From: Luzula sylvatica
Taxonomy: Eukaryota; Streptophyta; Magnoliopsida; Poales; Juncaceae
Assembly (NCBI GenBank): GCA_946800325.1
Contig: OX326957.1
Coordinates: 54,617,798 to 54,681,797 of the forward strand
Length of the DNA stretch: 64,000 nucleotides
Direction: 5' to 3'
Numbering within the stretch: position 1 is the stretch's first letter; each line of letters opens with the position of its first letter. Under the pieces are notes generated by a model that was not told where the DNA came from, did no database searches, and worked only from the letters and a program-made list of their open reading frames with translations. The translations under genes were made by a program, and so were the position numbers. Shown piece after piece: positions 45,231 through 57,079 of this stretch.

Positions 45231-45790
45231 ACTATCACCGGCGGGGAAATATTATTACCGGAGGTATCCCCACTAATAATATTTTCAGTGGCGGTACCGC
45301 CCTTGAAAACTCATACCCCCACTGAAAGTGTACTTTCACCGGCGGTACCGACGTTGAAAATATATACCCCCACTGAAAGTCCAACTTTCACCGGCGGTAC
45401 CGCTCTTGAAAACCAAAACCTCTCCAAAGACTTTCTTTCACCGGCGGTACCGCCTTTGAAAAACACCACCCCCACTGAAAAAGTTACTTTCACCGGCGGT
45501 ACCGCCCTTGAAAGCTAAAATATTTGCACAACCCTTCTTTTACCGGCGGTACCGCCTTTGAAACAAGCAACCCCCGCTGATTATTTAACTTTCACCGGCG
45601 GTACCGCCATTGAAAATATTTACCCCCACTGAATACTTTCACCGGCGGTACCGCCATTGAAAAGCTAAAACTTCTCCTGAACACTTTGTTTTACCGGCGG
45701 TACCGCCACTGAAATTAGTACCCCCACTGAAAATGTACCTTTCACCGGCGGTACCGCCACTGAAAGTCAATACCCCCACTGAAAATCACA
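45231..45790 (+). repeat. Left subterminal array of the CACTA element
   Basis: About eleven copies of CACCGGCGGTACCGCC alternating with CCCCCACTGAAA. The core GGCGGTACCGCC is a perfect 12-bp palindrome. In En/Spm such repeats are binding sites for the element's accessory protein. Confidence 0.85.
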
Positions 45791-47205
45791 GAATATTAAT
45801 AATTATCAGAAAAATAATGAAAATAATAATAATAATGAAAATCATACAATAATCATAATAATAATACTTATCATAATCATCATCATATTTTCATAATAAT
45901 AATTAATATTAATCATAATATAATATTAAACATATCGATTCTACATTTTCGCTAGAAGCCTCGTAATAATAATAATGAAAATCATAATAATAAACAATAA
46001 TAATCATAATAATACTTATAATAATCATCATCATATTTTCATAATAATAATAATCATAATAATGATACAATAATCATACAATAATCATAATAATCATAAT
46101 AATAAACAATCATAATAATAATAATCATAATAATCATAATAATGATACTTATAATAATAATCATAATAATCATAATAATGATACTTATAATAATCATCAT
46201 AATATTTTCATAATAATAATTAATATTAATCATAATATTAATATTAAACATATCGATTCTACATTTTCGCTAGAAGCCTCATAATAATAATAATGAAAAT
46301 CATACAAAAATCATAATAATAAATAATAATAATTATAATAATCATAATAATCATAACAATAATACTTATAATAATCATCATCATATTTTCATAATAATAA
46401 TTAATATTAATCATAATATTAATATTGAACATATCGATTCTATATTTTCGCTAGAAGCCTCATAATAATAATAATGAAAATCATACAATAATCATAATAA
46501 TAAATAATAATAATAATAATAATCATAATAATCATAACAATAATACTTATAATAATCATCATCATATTTTCATAATAATAATTAATATTAATCATAATAT
46601 TATTATTATTATTAAACATATCGATTCTACATTTTCGCTAGAAGCCTCATAATAATAATAATAATCATTATCATATTTTCATAATAATAATTAATATTAA
46701 TCATATTATTATTATTATTAATCATATCGATTCTACATTTTCGCTAGAAGCCTTTAGTCTATCATAATAATATTTATAATAATAATAATAATAATGATAA
46801 TAATAATAATCATCATCATCATCATATTTTCATAATAATACTTAATATCAATCATATTATTATTATTATGATTATTATTATTATTATTATTATGATGATG
46901 ATAGACAAAAGTCTCTACATTTTCGCTAGAAGCCTTTTATCTATCATAATAATCGTAATCACAATAATAATCATAATAATCATACTTATAATAATCATTA
47001 TCATATTTTCATAATTATAATTAATATTAATCATAATATTATTATTATCGATTCTACATTTTCGCTATAATTAATATTTTCATAATAATTAATAATAATA
47101 ATAATATTCATCATATTTTCATAATAATTAATATTAATCACAATATCATTATTATTATTAATAATCATATCGATTCTACATTTTTGTTAGAAGGCTTTGT
47201 CTAAC

Positions 47206-47237
<32 letters not shown>

Positions 47238-47250
47238 CTTAATAATTATA
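45790..47250 (+). repeat. AATAAT-rich satellite with a conserved 27-bp tag, inside the CACTA element
   Basis: Blocks of AATAATCATAATAAT-type sequence are punctuated by about eight copies of ATCGATTCTACATTTTCGCT (usually followed by AGAAGCCT), for example near 45935, 46252, 46435, 46621, 46726, 46910, 47050 and 47168. Spacing is irregular (about 100-320 bp), so it is a higher-order repeat rather than a simple microsatellite. Confidence 0.8.
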
Positions 47251-47742
47251 CCTAATAATATAACTATCACCGGCGGTATGTTCAGTTACCGCCGCCGAAA
47301 GCTTCATTAGCATGCAAAACCGTTGTTTTTTTTCGATTTTCACCGGCGGGGCTGGTTATACCGCCGCTGATATGTAGTGTTCACCGGCGGGGAATTTATA
47401 CCGCCGCTGATATTCTGATTTGTTTAACTCCCTGCAGCCGCTCACGCAAACACAAACCCTAAACTGAGTTCGCAGGCCGCTGAGTTCGCGAGATCCTTCT
47501 TCTTCTTCCGCGATGCCTTCTTCTTCTTTCAACTCAATGTCGAGAGCGATGATGAGAGCGATGACGAGAGCGATGAAGAGAGCGGTGAGGAGAGCGATGA
47601 CGAGAGCGATAATGATGGCAACGATGATAATCTTGTTTTAGATGATGATTCAGATTAGTTAGTATGTAATATATATATATATGTTATTTTTTATATTTTA
47701 ATTAATATTTTTCTCCACTTATTTGCAGGTATTTTTTTTGCT

Positions 47743-49411
47743 ATGGATAGAAGAGCGCCGAGACGACGACCCGCGAGATCAGCACCATTACCTCCACCCG
47801 AGCGGACAGAAGAAATACAAGAAGAAGTAGAGACGCAAGAGGTTGATGCTACTAGACGTAAAGGAAGAGGCCACAATGTACTTCCTGACTTGCCTCCTAC
47901 GGCCGAGGCTCGGCCGACCGTGGTTGCTAGTGGGGACAGGTATATTTTATTCTTATTATTATTTATTTTCTTTATTGAATGTATATGTTAATTATTTGAC
48001 ACAAATATTTTAGCGGATTTTTGTTGGCCGGTCAAGGGAATGATAGGCGTATCTCATCTCTGATTGGTTCACTTGTGCGTAATATGTCAACTGGACAGTT
48101 TAGTTGGAGTAAATGGACTCAAAATGATAAGGAGGCGCTTTTGAACGCTTTTTTGGTAAATTTAATAATAAATTTAATTTTTTTTAATTAAATATTAAAT
48201 TTTGTATGTTATATGACTATTGAACAGATGCATTATCAGTGGACGAGTGGTATGGACGATGTCGCTAGAAAGATCGTGACAGACCAAAATGAGTATACAT
48301 TTTACAAAATTGCGGGAAAGCTCTACAACGACGCACTTAGCGATGCGCGAAAATACGCAGAAGGACGATCTGGATCAGACAACCCGATGGATTGGATTCC
48401 ATATAAACCATGGTGGATACAAGAGGATATCTATTGGCCGCCGATGTGTCAGTATTGGTGTACCGATGAGTGGGTTTCGAGGTCAAAACGCAACAAAGCG
48501 AATCGATTCGCAAATCCTAGTCGTGCGCATCATGTCGGTGGATCAGTGTCTTTTGCGGGGCATATGAAGAAAATGGTAACTTCATTTCTTAAAAACATTA
48601 AATTCCATATCATAAAACGAATTAATCTTTGTTTGTTTCTATAATAGGAATTGGCACAAGGTTCGATCCCCACGACCTTGGATTTGATGAAGAAAACTAA
48701 GGTACGAAAAAACGGAGATTGGGTCGACGAGAAACCTGCAAGAATCGTGGTTAGCTTGTCATTTTTTAAATAATTATATTTTTTCTTTAATTTAATAATT
48801 TAATAATTATATTTTTTCTAAATTGTAGCAAGAATATTCGAGTCGAATGAGTGAGAAATATGGTGATAATTGGGAGGAGGATCCGGATCTTTCAGACGAT
48901 AACGGTGTGTTTGTCCAATCGTCCGGAAATAAACCGCATGGTCGATATTACGCCTTGGACAGCGTTTTGAAGTCATCTGATGTATGTATACAATACATTT
49001 TTCAATATAATTCATAAATTGTAATTTTGTTATTTTTTCAGATGCGGCCAGCACACACATCGCATTCTTCTGTCGATGGTTCTGTGGACGGAGGTAGTCG
49101 TCGTCGTATGTACTCCACAGATGAGTTGCAACAAATTATGGAGCAGAATGTGCAGGAGAAGGTGGAGGAGAGAGTGACGGGTATGAAAGCCGAGATGAGA
49201 GCCGAATTGAGAGCCGAAATGGAATCCGAAATGAGAAAGCAAATGATGGATATGTTTGCGTCGATGAGAGAATCTGGATCTGTAAGTTTTCAGATTATAT
49301 TTTTTAATTTATTCTAGCAAATCAATTTTATATTTTTTAATTTTATTACGACAGGCTTCTAATGCACCGACACCGGCGCAAGTTGGGGATGGAAGCGACG
49401 CCGGAGTTTGA
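47743..49411 (+). CDS. PttA/En-Spm-type plant transposase-like protein (Transposase_24 family), intact, seven exons
   Basis: Exons at 47743-47939, 48014-48155, 48228-48575, 48648-48749, 48829-48981, 49042-49281 and 49355-49411 join in one frame (413 codons with stop, 412 residues); all introns are GT..AG and short. The N-terminus is Arg/Pro/Glu-rich. The middle has the plant PttA/En-Spm signature: MHYQWTSGMDDVARK, YNDALSDARKYA, IPYKPWWIQEDIYWPPMCQYW, SRSKRNKANRF, GSVSFAGHMKKMELAQGSIPT, DGWVDEKPARIVQEYSSRM-like text around exons 4-5. The last two exons give a charged coiled coil (MEQNVQEKVEERVTGMKAEM...). Such proteins are the CACTA accessory (TNPA-like) factor that binds subterminal repeats; the catalytic TNPD/TNP2 partner is absent. 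Exon limits are mine, from splice signals and frame, and the first exon start is the least certain. Confidence 0.82.
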
Positions 49412-49639
49412 TTAATTGATTTGTTAGGGTTTCGTGTGTTAGGGTTTCGGGTTATGCTATTAAGGGTTTCGGGTTATGTTTTTTATGTTATTAGCGACGC
49501 CGGAGTAAGGATTTGTGATTCTCGACAGTAGTTCTTTGATTATTGAATTTTATCTTTTTCGATGTGAGAATTTTCTGATTTTTTTGAAATCTGGATTCTG
49601 GAAAAAAATTTACAAAATAATCCTGAAATCTGGAAAAAA

Positions 49640-50380
49640 TTATCAGCGGGGGTACCGCCGGTGATAATAATCCCCGCCGGTGATAATACTCGAAGTTGAA
49701 AGAAAATACCGCCGGTGATAATAGTACCGCCGGTGATAATGCCGACGTTGAAAATAAGATTACCGTCGGTGATAAGTTAACCGCCGGTGATAATGCCGAC
49801 GTTGAAAATAAGATTACCGCCGGTGATGAGTCAACCGCCGGTGATAACCGCCGACGTTGAAAATAAGAATACCGCCGGTGATAAGTGCACCGCCGGTGAT
49901 AACTGCCGACGTTGAAAATTTTTGTACCGCCGGTGATAACATAACCGCCGGTGATATCCACCGACGGTGAAAATATAAGTACCGCCGGTGATAATCGTAC
50001 CGCCGGTGATAATCATATCGCCGCTGAAACAACTCGCTGGTGAAAATAAGCTCACCGCCGGCGATATTTCCAACCGCCACTGAATATAGCCGACGCTGAA
50101 AGTTTATAAACCGCCGGTGATAAATTTCTACCGCCGGTGAAAGTACCGCCGCTGAAAATGTTCAACCGGATGTGCTTATTTTCAGTGGCGTAATAGCTAC
50201 CGCCGGTAAAACAAAATTTTACCGCCGCTGAAAACCTTTACCGGGGGTACCGCCGGTGATACTGATTTTTAGCGGCGGCTTATCTGTGGCGGTGTATCAG
50301 CGGCGGTTCCCCGTCGCTGATAGTATCAGCGGCGGTTTTTTAACTTTCAGCGGCGGTAAATCACCGCCGGTGAAAGTGCA
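49640..50380 (-). repeat. Right subterminal array of the CACTA element
   Basis: More than thirty ACCGCCGGTGATAA/ACCGCCGCTGAAA units interspersed with GCCGACGTTGAAAATAAGAT. It is largely the inverted counterpart of the left array but longer and more diverse. The reverse-strand frames reading ITGG/SPAV peptides are repeat artefacts. Confidence 0.85.
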
Positions 50381-50989
50381 GTTTCTAGTAGTGCTTCAGA
50401 CATTAATTAGTACTGCAAATAACAAATAAAGGTGCAAAACATTTCGTGATGTTCCAAGTCATGGGCAAAATACTTAAATTGATATTTCAAACTACAATTT
50501 TCTAAGAAAAAAGTGCAAAAAACATTTTGTAAGTTCAAATTGTGGACAAAATTCGTGAAGCGATACTAGAAAAATACTTCCAGCCAAGCAAATGGGAAGA
50601 GAATCTAGGGTTATAAACCTGGTCAGATCCAGCGAAGGCCTCTGATAGAGAGAGCAACGATGGCATACTCGTGAAAGGGTGGAGAGAAAAATGACGATTA
50701 CAATAATAACAGCAAACGGAGACATGAAAAAAGCAGCGGAAATTATCTCTAAATAAAATAAAAGGGGTCGCTTCAGTTTGGTTAGGTCCTCCCGCCAAAT
50801 TTGTTGTCATTCCTGCTTTTGTGATTCATGGGTTTTTTACCTGAATCACGAGTGCTGTAATAAAATGGTACATAGAAGATACAATTGCAGTAGTACCTCA
50901 AATACTCTAATCCAAACACAAATTTTAGACTAATTACAGCAATTACTATTACTAACCGCTCTTATTACACTTACCCAAACATGCCCTTA

Positions 50990-51373
50990 ATGTAATGAAG
51001 GAAAACGTATAATTATGCAATAATTCCTTTAATATTCTAGATTTATATATATTCTAATTCTAATTGGCGGCTGATCACAATTGTGAAACAAAATTGGGCC
51101 ATTAGGGTTTCTTTTATTTGGATACTTTATTTAGAAAAACTGTTAATGTGACATGATTAGGAACTACAAATATTCTTTTAAATTTTAGAATAAATTATTA
51201 TATTATTATAAGAAAATAATTTAAGACATTGATTTTATATAATACAAGTAATTAATATTGAATAATAAAAATACCTAATTTTTTTTTTCCGATGTGTTAC
51301 AATATCATGTCGTATAAAAAAACAAATACTTTCGAATTTTAATATTTGAATAGTCGAATAGGTTATGTAACGC
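50990..51373. other. Short intergenic, no gene seen
   Basis: AT-rich flank to the right of the Harbinger-type element. No recognisable feature. Confidence 0.4.
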
Positions 51374-51529
51374 ACAAGTGATGTATCCGATGCAAGTTTG
51401 ATTTTTTGAAGTATCCGCACATATAAGGTCGTCGCATGCGTTTGCGTATGCGGTATGCGCAAACGATATAGTGGTACCATTACCGGTATGGGTACAAAAC
51501 GGGGGAGGGGCGTTGGATTGGAACAGATA
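51374..51529 (+). repeat. 156-bp dispersed repeat, copy 2
   Basis: Same length and orientation as 10152-10307 with a few substitutions (for example GCGGTATGCG against GCAGTATGCG). The right boundary ...CAGATA coincides with the point where copy 1 meets the AT-rich palindrome. Confidence 0.75.
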
Positions 51530-52320
51530 AAAAGAAAGAAAATTAGTAGAAAATTAGTTTGACAAAATCAAGGTTAACACATCAATAAAAGAGCCAAAAA
51601 TGTGAACACAAAGTATGTTACGTTCACTATTAGTCAATTAAAATTTAGCACATGGTGCCAATGGATCCCACCTTGCCTTGCGTTCGGACATGCTCTAATT
51701 TTATATAATTTCGATCTTGTTTGGATAAGAAATCAGGGAGACTACACTCACCGAATTAAAACACTAATTCAACACCGATCTATCTTTTATGGAAAAAAAT
51801 TAAGTGGTGACTGTAGCATTTTATACTATAATTGACAATTCGGTAGCCATTCGGTGGGTTAATTCTGTGAGCAAAGTATTTTTGGATAAGAAATTACTTG
51901 TAAGTTTTGGCATCATAATTTGTTCCGTCTTTTGTCTCCTCTTTTTTCTTTTCGAAATTGTATCTTAAAAAAAAAATCTTGACATGCAACAAATTTCTCA
52001 AATTAAGGAGACAATTTAAGTTTCTTGGATATTCACTTTTCGAGTATACATGTACAAACTTTTGTTAATTTGTATGATTTTAGCATGGGATGTTCTCTGT
52101 ATTAGTTTGCAATTTTCAACATTAAATTAGTTTGTACCTTACGTTCATTATGTCTAATTGTTGATTTATAATATAATATAATACAAAATAATGATGCATT
52201 AATTATTTTTTGTATTAGTTTTTCCATAAATTCGTGAGTTAATCTCCCACTTTATGGCGTTGTATGCAACAAACAAATTAAGGGTTCAGATTACATAGAT
52301 CTTATTATATGAATGATTAT
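51530..52320. other. Intergenic, no gene seen
   Basis: AT-rich, without repeat or domain evidence. A 77-codon frame at 51602-51835 has no paralogue or motif I recognise and is left out. Confidence 0.4.
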
Positions 52321-52328
52321 ATTGTGTG

Positions 52329-52884
52329 CTATGTTACGCGGATATACTTCAAAAATGCAGAAGTATCATGAGGATACGGGTATTCGATACGGATACGGGT
52401 ACGATACGGCTCAGATACGTATCGGATACGCCACGTGGCGTATCCATTATTTTAATATTTATTTTTTTCGGATACGGCGGGGATACGGCAGGATACGGCC
52501 GGGATACGTTTAGAATACGGCTGTGATACTCCATTTAGGATACTTCGGCCCATTATATATTTTGGCCCATAATATTTTTAAATAAATTATATATGATACT
52601 TCTAGGATACTTCTAAATTAATTCTAAAATACTTCTAAAATAAATTTAGAATATTTTTATGATACTTGTATTGTTATGTTGATTTTATTTATTTACATGA
52701 TATTTAAGTTCAAAATATTATTTAATTTATTATTTATTTATTTATTATATACAATATAAATATATTAAAATAAAAATTATATAGCCGTATCTGTATCCGT
52801 GATTTTTTGAAAATTGCCGTATCGTCGTATCCGTACCGTATCGGATACGACACCCGTATTCGTATCCGTATCCGTGCAACATAG
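52329..52884. mobile_element. Non-autonomous hAT element (556 bp), TSD ATTGTGTG
   Basis: The left tip CTATGTTACGCGGATA and the right tip, reverse complement CTATGTTGCACGGATACGG, are inverted. The 8-bp duplication ATTGTGTG is perfect (52321-52328 and 52885-52892). Subterminal GGATACG repeats are abundant. No coding sequence. Confidence 0.9.
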
Positions 52885-52892
52885 ATTGTGTG

Positions 52893-53521
52893 ATATTTCA
52901 ATGTTATTTTGAGTTGTTCTTTGTTATTATACGACTGGGAAGAGCGACAATGAAACACAGAGAGGCAAATGGAAACAAAGTCGAAGGTACTTGAGTTTCT
53001 CTCCACTGAAAAATAACAAAGAAATAAAGCAAGACGAACAGTTAGTTTGTGAGCAAGACCGAATTACTTAATTATCATGAACTACTTATTTAAGTACAAA
53101 AGATTTGATATTTAATGATTTTTTAATATTTTGAATTTGCATTAATATTTGTATTTTTTCTTAATTATCATGAAATTTTGTGCATATAATTAAATGCAAA
53201 AATTTAAATTCAAATTCAATTATGAAAAAAATATTAAATATCAAATTTCTTTTAAACTTAATTAAGTAGGTTAATTCCCCTCTAGTTTTGTATACCACGG
53301 GCTTCCTCTATAAAAAAAATATTAACTTTGTATAAAATTATTAACGTAGAGAAAATAAAAATTTGAATTTGGATCTTGGTTTTTGGATTATTTGATTTTC
53401 GGATGATAGGGCCGGCCCCAGACACAAACCTATCAGGTTCGTGCCGGGCGTCCGAAATTAGAAGGGATCCAATTTTCTTCTCGTGTATATATTGGGTATG
53501 GAAAGAAAATCTTTGAGCTTG
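52893..53521. other. Intergenic with a solitary transposon tip
   Basis: AT-rich. At 53409-53420 the sequence AGGGCCGGCCCC resembles the tip of the hAT at 40737, followed by CAGACACAAACC. No partner end was found. Confidence 0.35.
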
Positions 53522-53529
53522 TTGACAAC

Positions 53530-56428
53530 TAGTGTAGTGCCAAAACCCGTAAGGGTCCCGCCCGACCCGACCCGCCCGGGATTTTGACCCGCCCGACCCG
53601 CCCGTTTGGCAAACGGGTTGAAACCCGACGGGTCAACGGGTACGGGTCCAAGGGCGGGTTTCAACCAATGGTTACCACTAAACCCGTGTAAACCCGCCCG
53701 TTTGGCAAACCCGTCACTGTGCAACCCGACCCGACCCGCCCGTGCACCCGCCCGACCCGTACTGTTCACTATTCACTATTCACTGTTCACTATTTAACGC
53801 TCCAAAACACTGTATAACGCTCCAATTTTTACCCCTATAAAATCCCCCAACCTCCAATTCATTAATTCACACAACCAACTATCAATCTCTCATATTCTCT
53901 ACACTCAAACTCTCATATTCTTATTTTAAAGCTCTAAATATTTTTTATATTTTATTTAAATTCGTTTATATTTTTTATATTTTTTCTTAATATAATTTTA
54001 TTTTTGGATTTTTATAGATTTTTTTTATTCGGATTTTTATTTATTAGGAGAGAAATAGTTATATGCTTACATTTTGTAATTAAAAAATGTTAACTAAAAT
54101 TGTTTGTATAACTTTTTTGGAATAATATTTTTTGTAGTGAAAAATGGCATCTCCATCTAACAACAACCCTCAAAACACGTTTGATTCAAACAACGAAGAA
54201 TTTGGACGACGATTAAGCGATGCTATTTTCGGTGATACAAGCAATTATCCACAAAATCCCAATTATCCTACACCTACTTATCCCAATTTTCCTCCCCCTA
54301 ATTATCCACAAAATCCCAATTTTCCTCCCCCTAATTATCCACAAAATCCCAATTTCCCTCCTCAAAATTATCCACATAATCCCAATTTCCTTCCTTCATA
54401 TTTTCAACCATCACCACAATTTGCACAAGACCTTAATGTTTATCCTCAATCATCTCCGCATAACTATTCAAGTGGAACGGGTGGTTCTAGCACAACCGTT
54501 CATGCCACCACTTCCGAGGACGTCGAAATTCAAGTAGAAACGGAGGTCGACCCGGCGGTGCCGACGGCTTCTAAGAAAAGAAAGAAAGCAAAATGCACCA
54601 AGCCATTTTGGCGTTTCTTCGAGATGACACTCGATGATGAAGGAAATTGTGTAAGCGCAAGGTGTAAGGTACGCAATTGTAAAGCCGAATATTTGTATAC
54701 TAGCGCAAATGGTACCAACTCATTTAGTAGACATGCCGACAAACATATTAAGGCCAAAGAAGAACCACAAGAACATGCGGACCGTAGTCATGTACAAACC
54801 ATAATTAATGTTGATGGTACAAGAACTCACCAAAGATATGATGAAAAAAAAATGTTGAGTGAGTTCGTGTAGTTGATTTTCCGCACACCGCGGAAGTAAT
54901 TTTTCAAGCAATTATGAGTGTTTTAAGAGAATATAATTTGAAAACCGATTTAGAAACTAAAATTTCTTCCATTTCTTTTGATAATGCTAGCAATAATATT
55001 AAAGCGGTAGAATATTTGATCCGTGCCCTAAACCCAATTATGAGCGGAGTAATGTTTCACCAAAAATGTGCTTGTCATATCCTTAACCTCACGGTAAAGT
55101 CGGGACATATTCGGCAAATAGGATTCCCATGTCAACGGTGCCTTCCGAATCTTGTTTTAGTTCGGCAAATAGGATTCTTACCGATAGAAGGTACAATTTT
55201 TTTAATTCTTATTTATTTTCATAATTATTAAAATTTTCACTTATTTTTAATTATCAATAAAAAGAGCCGGTTGGGGCCAAAAGTTTTCGAGCGTCTTGTA
55301 TGCCTAAAAGATTGGATTGATGCGGATGATCGAAACGAACTTATGTTAGCTCCCGCAAGTGAATATCCAAATCCAAATGTTGAAGAGACTAGTACCGCCG
55401 TCACGGATGTTGATACGGATGATGAATTTGATCCCGATGGAGAAAATCCGCATTGGTATATTGAACAAATGCGCAATATACAAATATAGGTTTGGTATTA
55501 TATATGCACTCTTTAATTTTTTTTTCTAATTATTCAATATTATTATACGTCATCTAAATATTTACTAACAAAAAAAAAAGTTAGAACTCCGCCTATGTTA
55601 TTTTTTAAACATGATAAATTAGTAACATAGCCGGTCTCAAGCCCGGAATAAAGGAGGAGAGTAACTTTTTTTCAACTTTTTTTCATATTGAAATTTGTTT
55701 TCTTATTTTTTTCAATTTTTTCAATTTTTTTTACCAGATTTTACCGATGGCCCGTCGGTAAAAATAATTTAAACTGTCTCAATAAAATTATGATAAATTA
55801 GATTTTAAATTTATTTACCAATCTATTTTTTTATTCTAAAAAATATAAAAATATAAAAATGATGAACAATTAAATAATGCAAATATACGAGGAGAGTAAC
55901 TTTATCATTTAATTACGATAAATATGATGAACAATTTAAAAATGATGAACAATTAAAAAATATAAAAATATAAAAATGATGAACAATTAAATAATGCAAA
56001 AAATATAAAAATTATGATAAATTAGATTTTAAAATTTTATTCCCATAATTTATCATTTAATTAAGATGATTTATCACATATTAAGATTTAATATATAATA
56101 TAATTTAATAAAGGAGGAGAGTAACTTTTTTTCATATTGAAATTTGTTTTCTTATTTTTTTCAATTTTTTTTCAATTTTTTCAATTTTTTTTTAATTTTT
56201 TTTCAATTTTTTTTTTTTTTTTTTAAAATCACTATTCACGCCGGGACCCGCCCGGGACCCGTCTCGCCCGCCGGGTCTAAGGACGGGTTTTCCCCATCCC
56301 TCCAAACCCACCCGCCCAAACCCGCACCCGTCACACCCGCCAAACCCGCCGACCCGCACCCGTCTAGACCCGCACCCGCCACACCCGTTTGGGCTCGGGA
56401 CCCGACCCGCACCCGTGGCAACACACTA
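53530..56428 (+). mobile_element. hAT transposon, internally deleted (2.9 kb), TSD TTGACAAC
   Basis: The left tip TAGTGTAGTGCCA and the right tip, reverse complement TAGTGTGTTGCCA, are inverted. The 8-bp duplication TTGACAAC is perfect (53522-53529 and 56429-56436). Both flanks hold CCCGCCCGACCCG arrays (53550-53760 and 56240-56415) in the same orientation. The interior keeps pieces of a hAT transposase gene. Confidence 0.93.
54144..55489 (+). pseudogene. hAT transposase with BED zinc finger, deletion derivative
   Basis: The frame from ATG 54144 (242 codons) begins with an Asn/Pro/Tyr/Gln-rich tail containing repeats of NYPQNPNFPP, then a basic patch KKRKKAKC and a BED-type zinc finger (KPFWRFFEMT, C..C with spacing CVSARCKVRNC, and H...KH at the end). 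At about 54870 the frame is cut short. The catalytic-region pieces continue in other frames: ISSISFDNASNNIKAVEYL and FHQKCACHILNLTVKSG (hAT motifs around the second catalytic Asp and the CAHILNL box, about 54960-55110). The C-terminal piece GPKVFERLVCLKDWIDADDR (55271-55330) is the end of the hAT dimerisation domain. The first catalytic Asp region and most of the dimerisation domain are missing. The N-terminal DNA-binding half is still an open frame. Confidence 0.85.
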
Positions 56429-56436
56429 TTGACAAC

Positions 56437-56760
56437 GGAAGAAAATAACTTGAGATAAGAAGTTTCATGAAGAATAAGAAGAAAGGTCTGACAGGTACAA
56501 GGAAGGATAAGATATCACCTGATTTGTTGTGAATTAAATATTATTATATTTCATGTTCAAATCAAGACAAAGTGCCAGGCTATCATTTATGTAACTTCAC
56601 TTTCCGGTCACGTGTCTACTCAGTCTCTTTTTCAGACTTCAGGAGCGAGGAGCTGGATGAGAGAAAAAATCTTAATGTACAGTTTTGCAATAGAGATGAA
56701 TTTTAGGAAACAATCATCGAGTGAGAGGGACCATTGAAAGTTTAGGAGAAGGGAAAGTTC
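56437..56760. other. Short intergenic, no gene seen
   Basis: No features found between the hAT right target site and the start of the duplicated unit. Confidence 0.4.
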
Positions 56761-57079
56761 GATGTTTCAAAAGAACATTTTCTGATATTTATTTGGTCTT
56801 CGATTCGTGTTCAAATCAACACACGTCACGATAATGACAAAAAAAAAAAAGCAACTAAATTTGTGGCTCCTCTGAATAGACGACTGATAAGCGAGTCATT
56901 CATTGGCCATAAAACCAACTCGTTTTATTTTTTTTCTTCACGAAGACGTTAAGAAATGCACAATTTGATGGCTCCCTACACTGAACAGTGAACACTGGTG
57001 CTAGTTCCGCACGGCAGACTGAATTCCCTTTGCATGATCATTTGATTCTCTTTCCTTGATTAGGTGTGTAAGTTTTTCT

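Larger units (their letters stand above)
45209..50393 (+). mobile_element. CACTA (En/Spm-like) transposon, TSD CTT, lacking TNPD-type transposase
   Basis: The left tip CACTACTACTACTAGAAAC and the right tip, reverse complement CACTACTAGAAACTGCAC, are flanked by the 3-bp duplication CTT (45206-45208 and 50394-50396). Both subterminal regions hold arrays of a CACCGGCGGTACCGCC-type motif (45231-45790; 49640-50380), mostly inverted between the two ends. Downstream of the left array is an AT-rich satellite (45790-47250). The only gene is the seven-exon PttA-like ORF. A Ser-Asp-Glu repeat frame at about 47535-47656 lies upstream of it without a clear start. Confidence 0.93.
44259..50986. mobile_element. 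PIF/Harbinger-type element (about 1.5 kb) interrupted by CACTA element
   Basis: The left end GGGGCTGTTTGGATAG and the right end, reverse complement GGGCATGTTTGGGTAAG, are flanked by TTA on both sides (44256-44258 and 50987-50989). The end motif and TTA target are characteristic of PIF/Harbinger. No transposase or MYB-like gene is seen in the outer parts (44259-45208 and 50394-50986), so it was non-autonomous before the CACTA insertion. Confidence 0.7.

Noticed and set aside
49491..50080. Minus-strand frames with ITGG/SPAV repeats
   Set aside because: Translations of the right subterminal array of the CACTA element.
54220..54537. Alternative frame rich in I/P/H inside the hAT gene
   Set aside because: Overlaps the BED-finger frame and consists of the same tandem repeat read out of frame.
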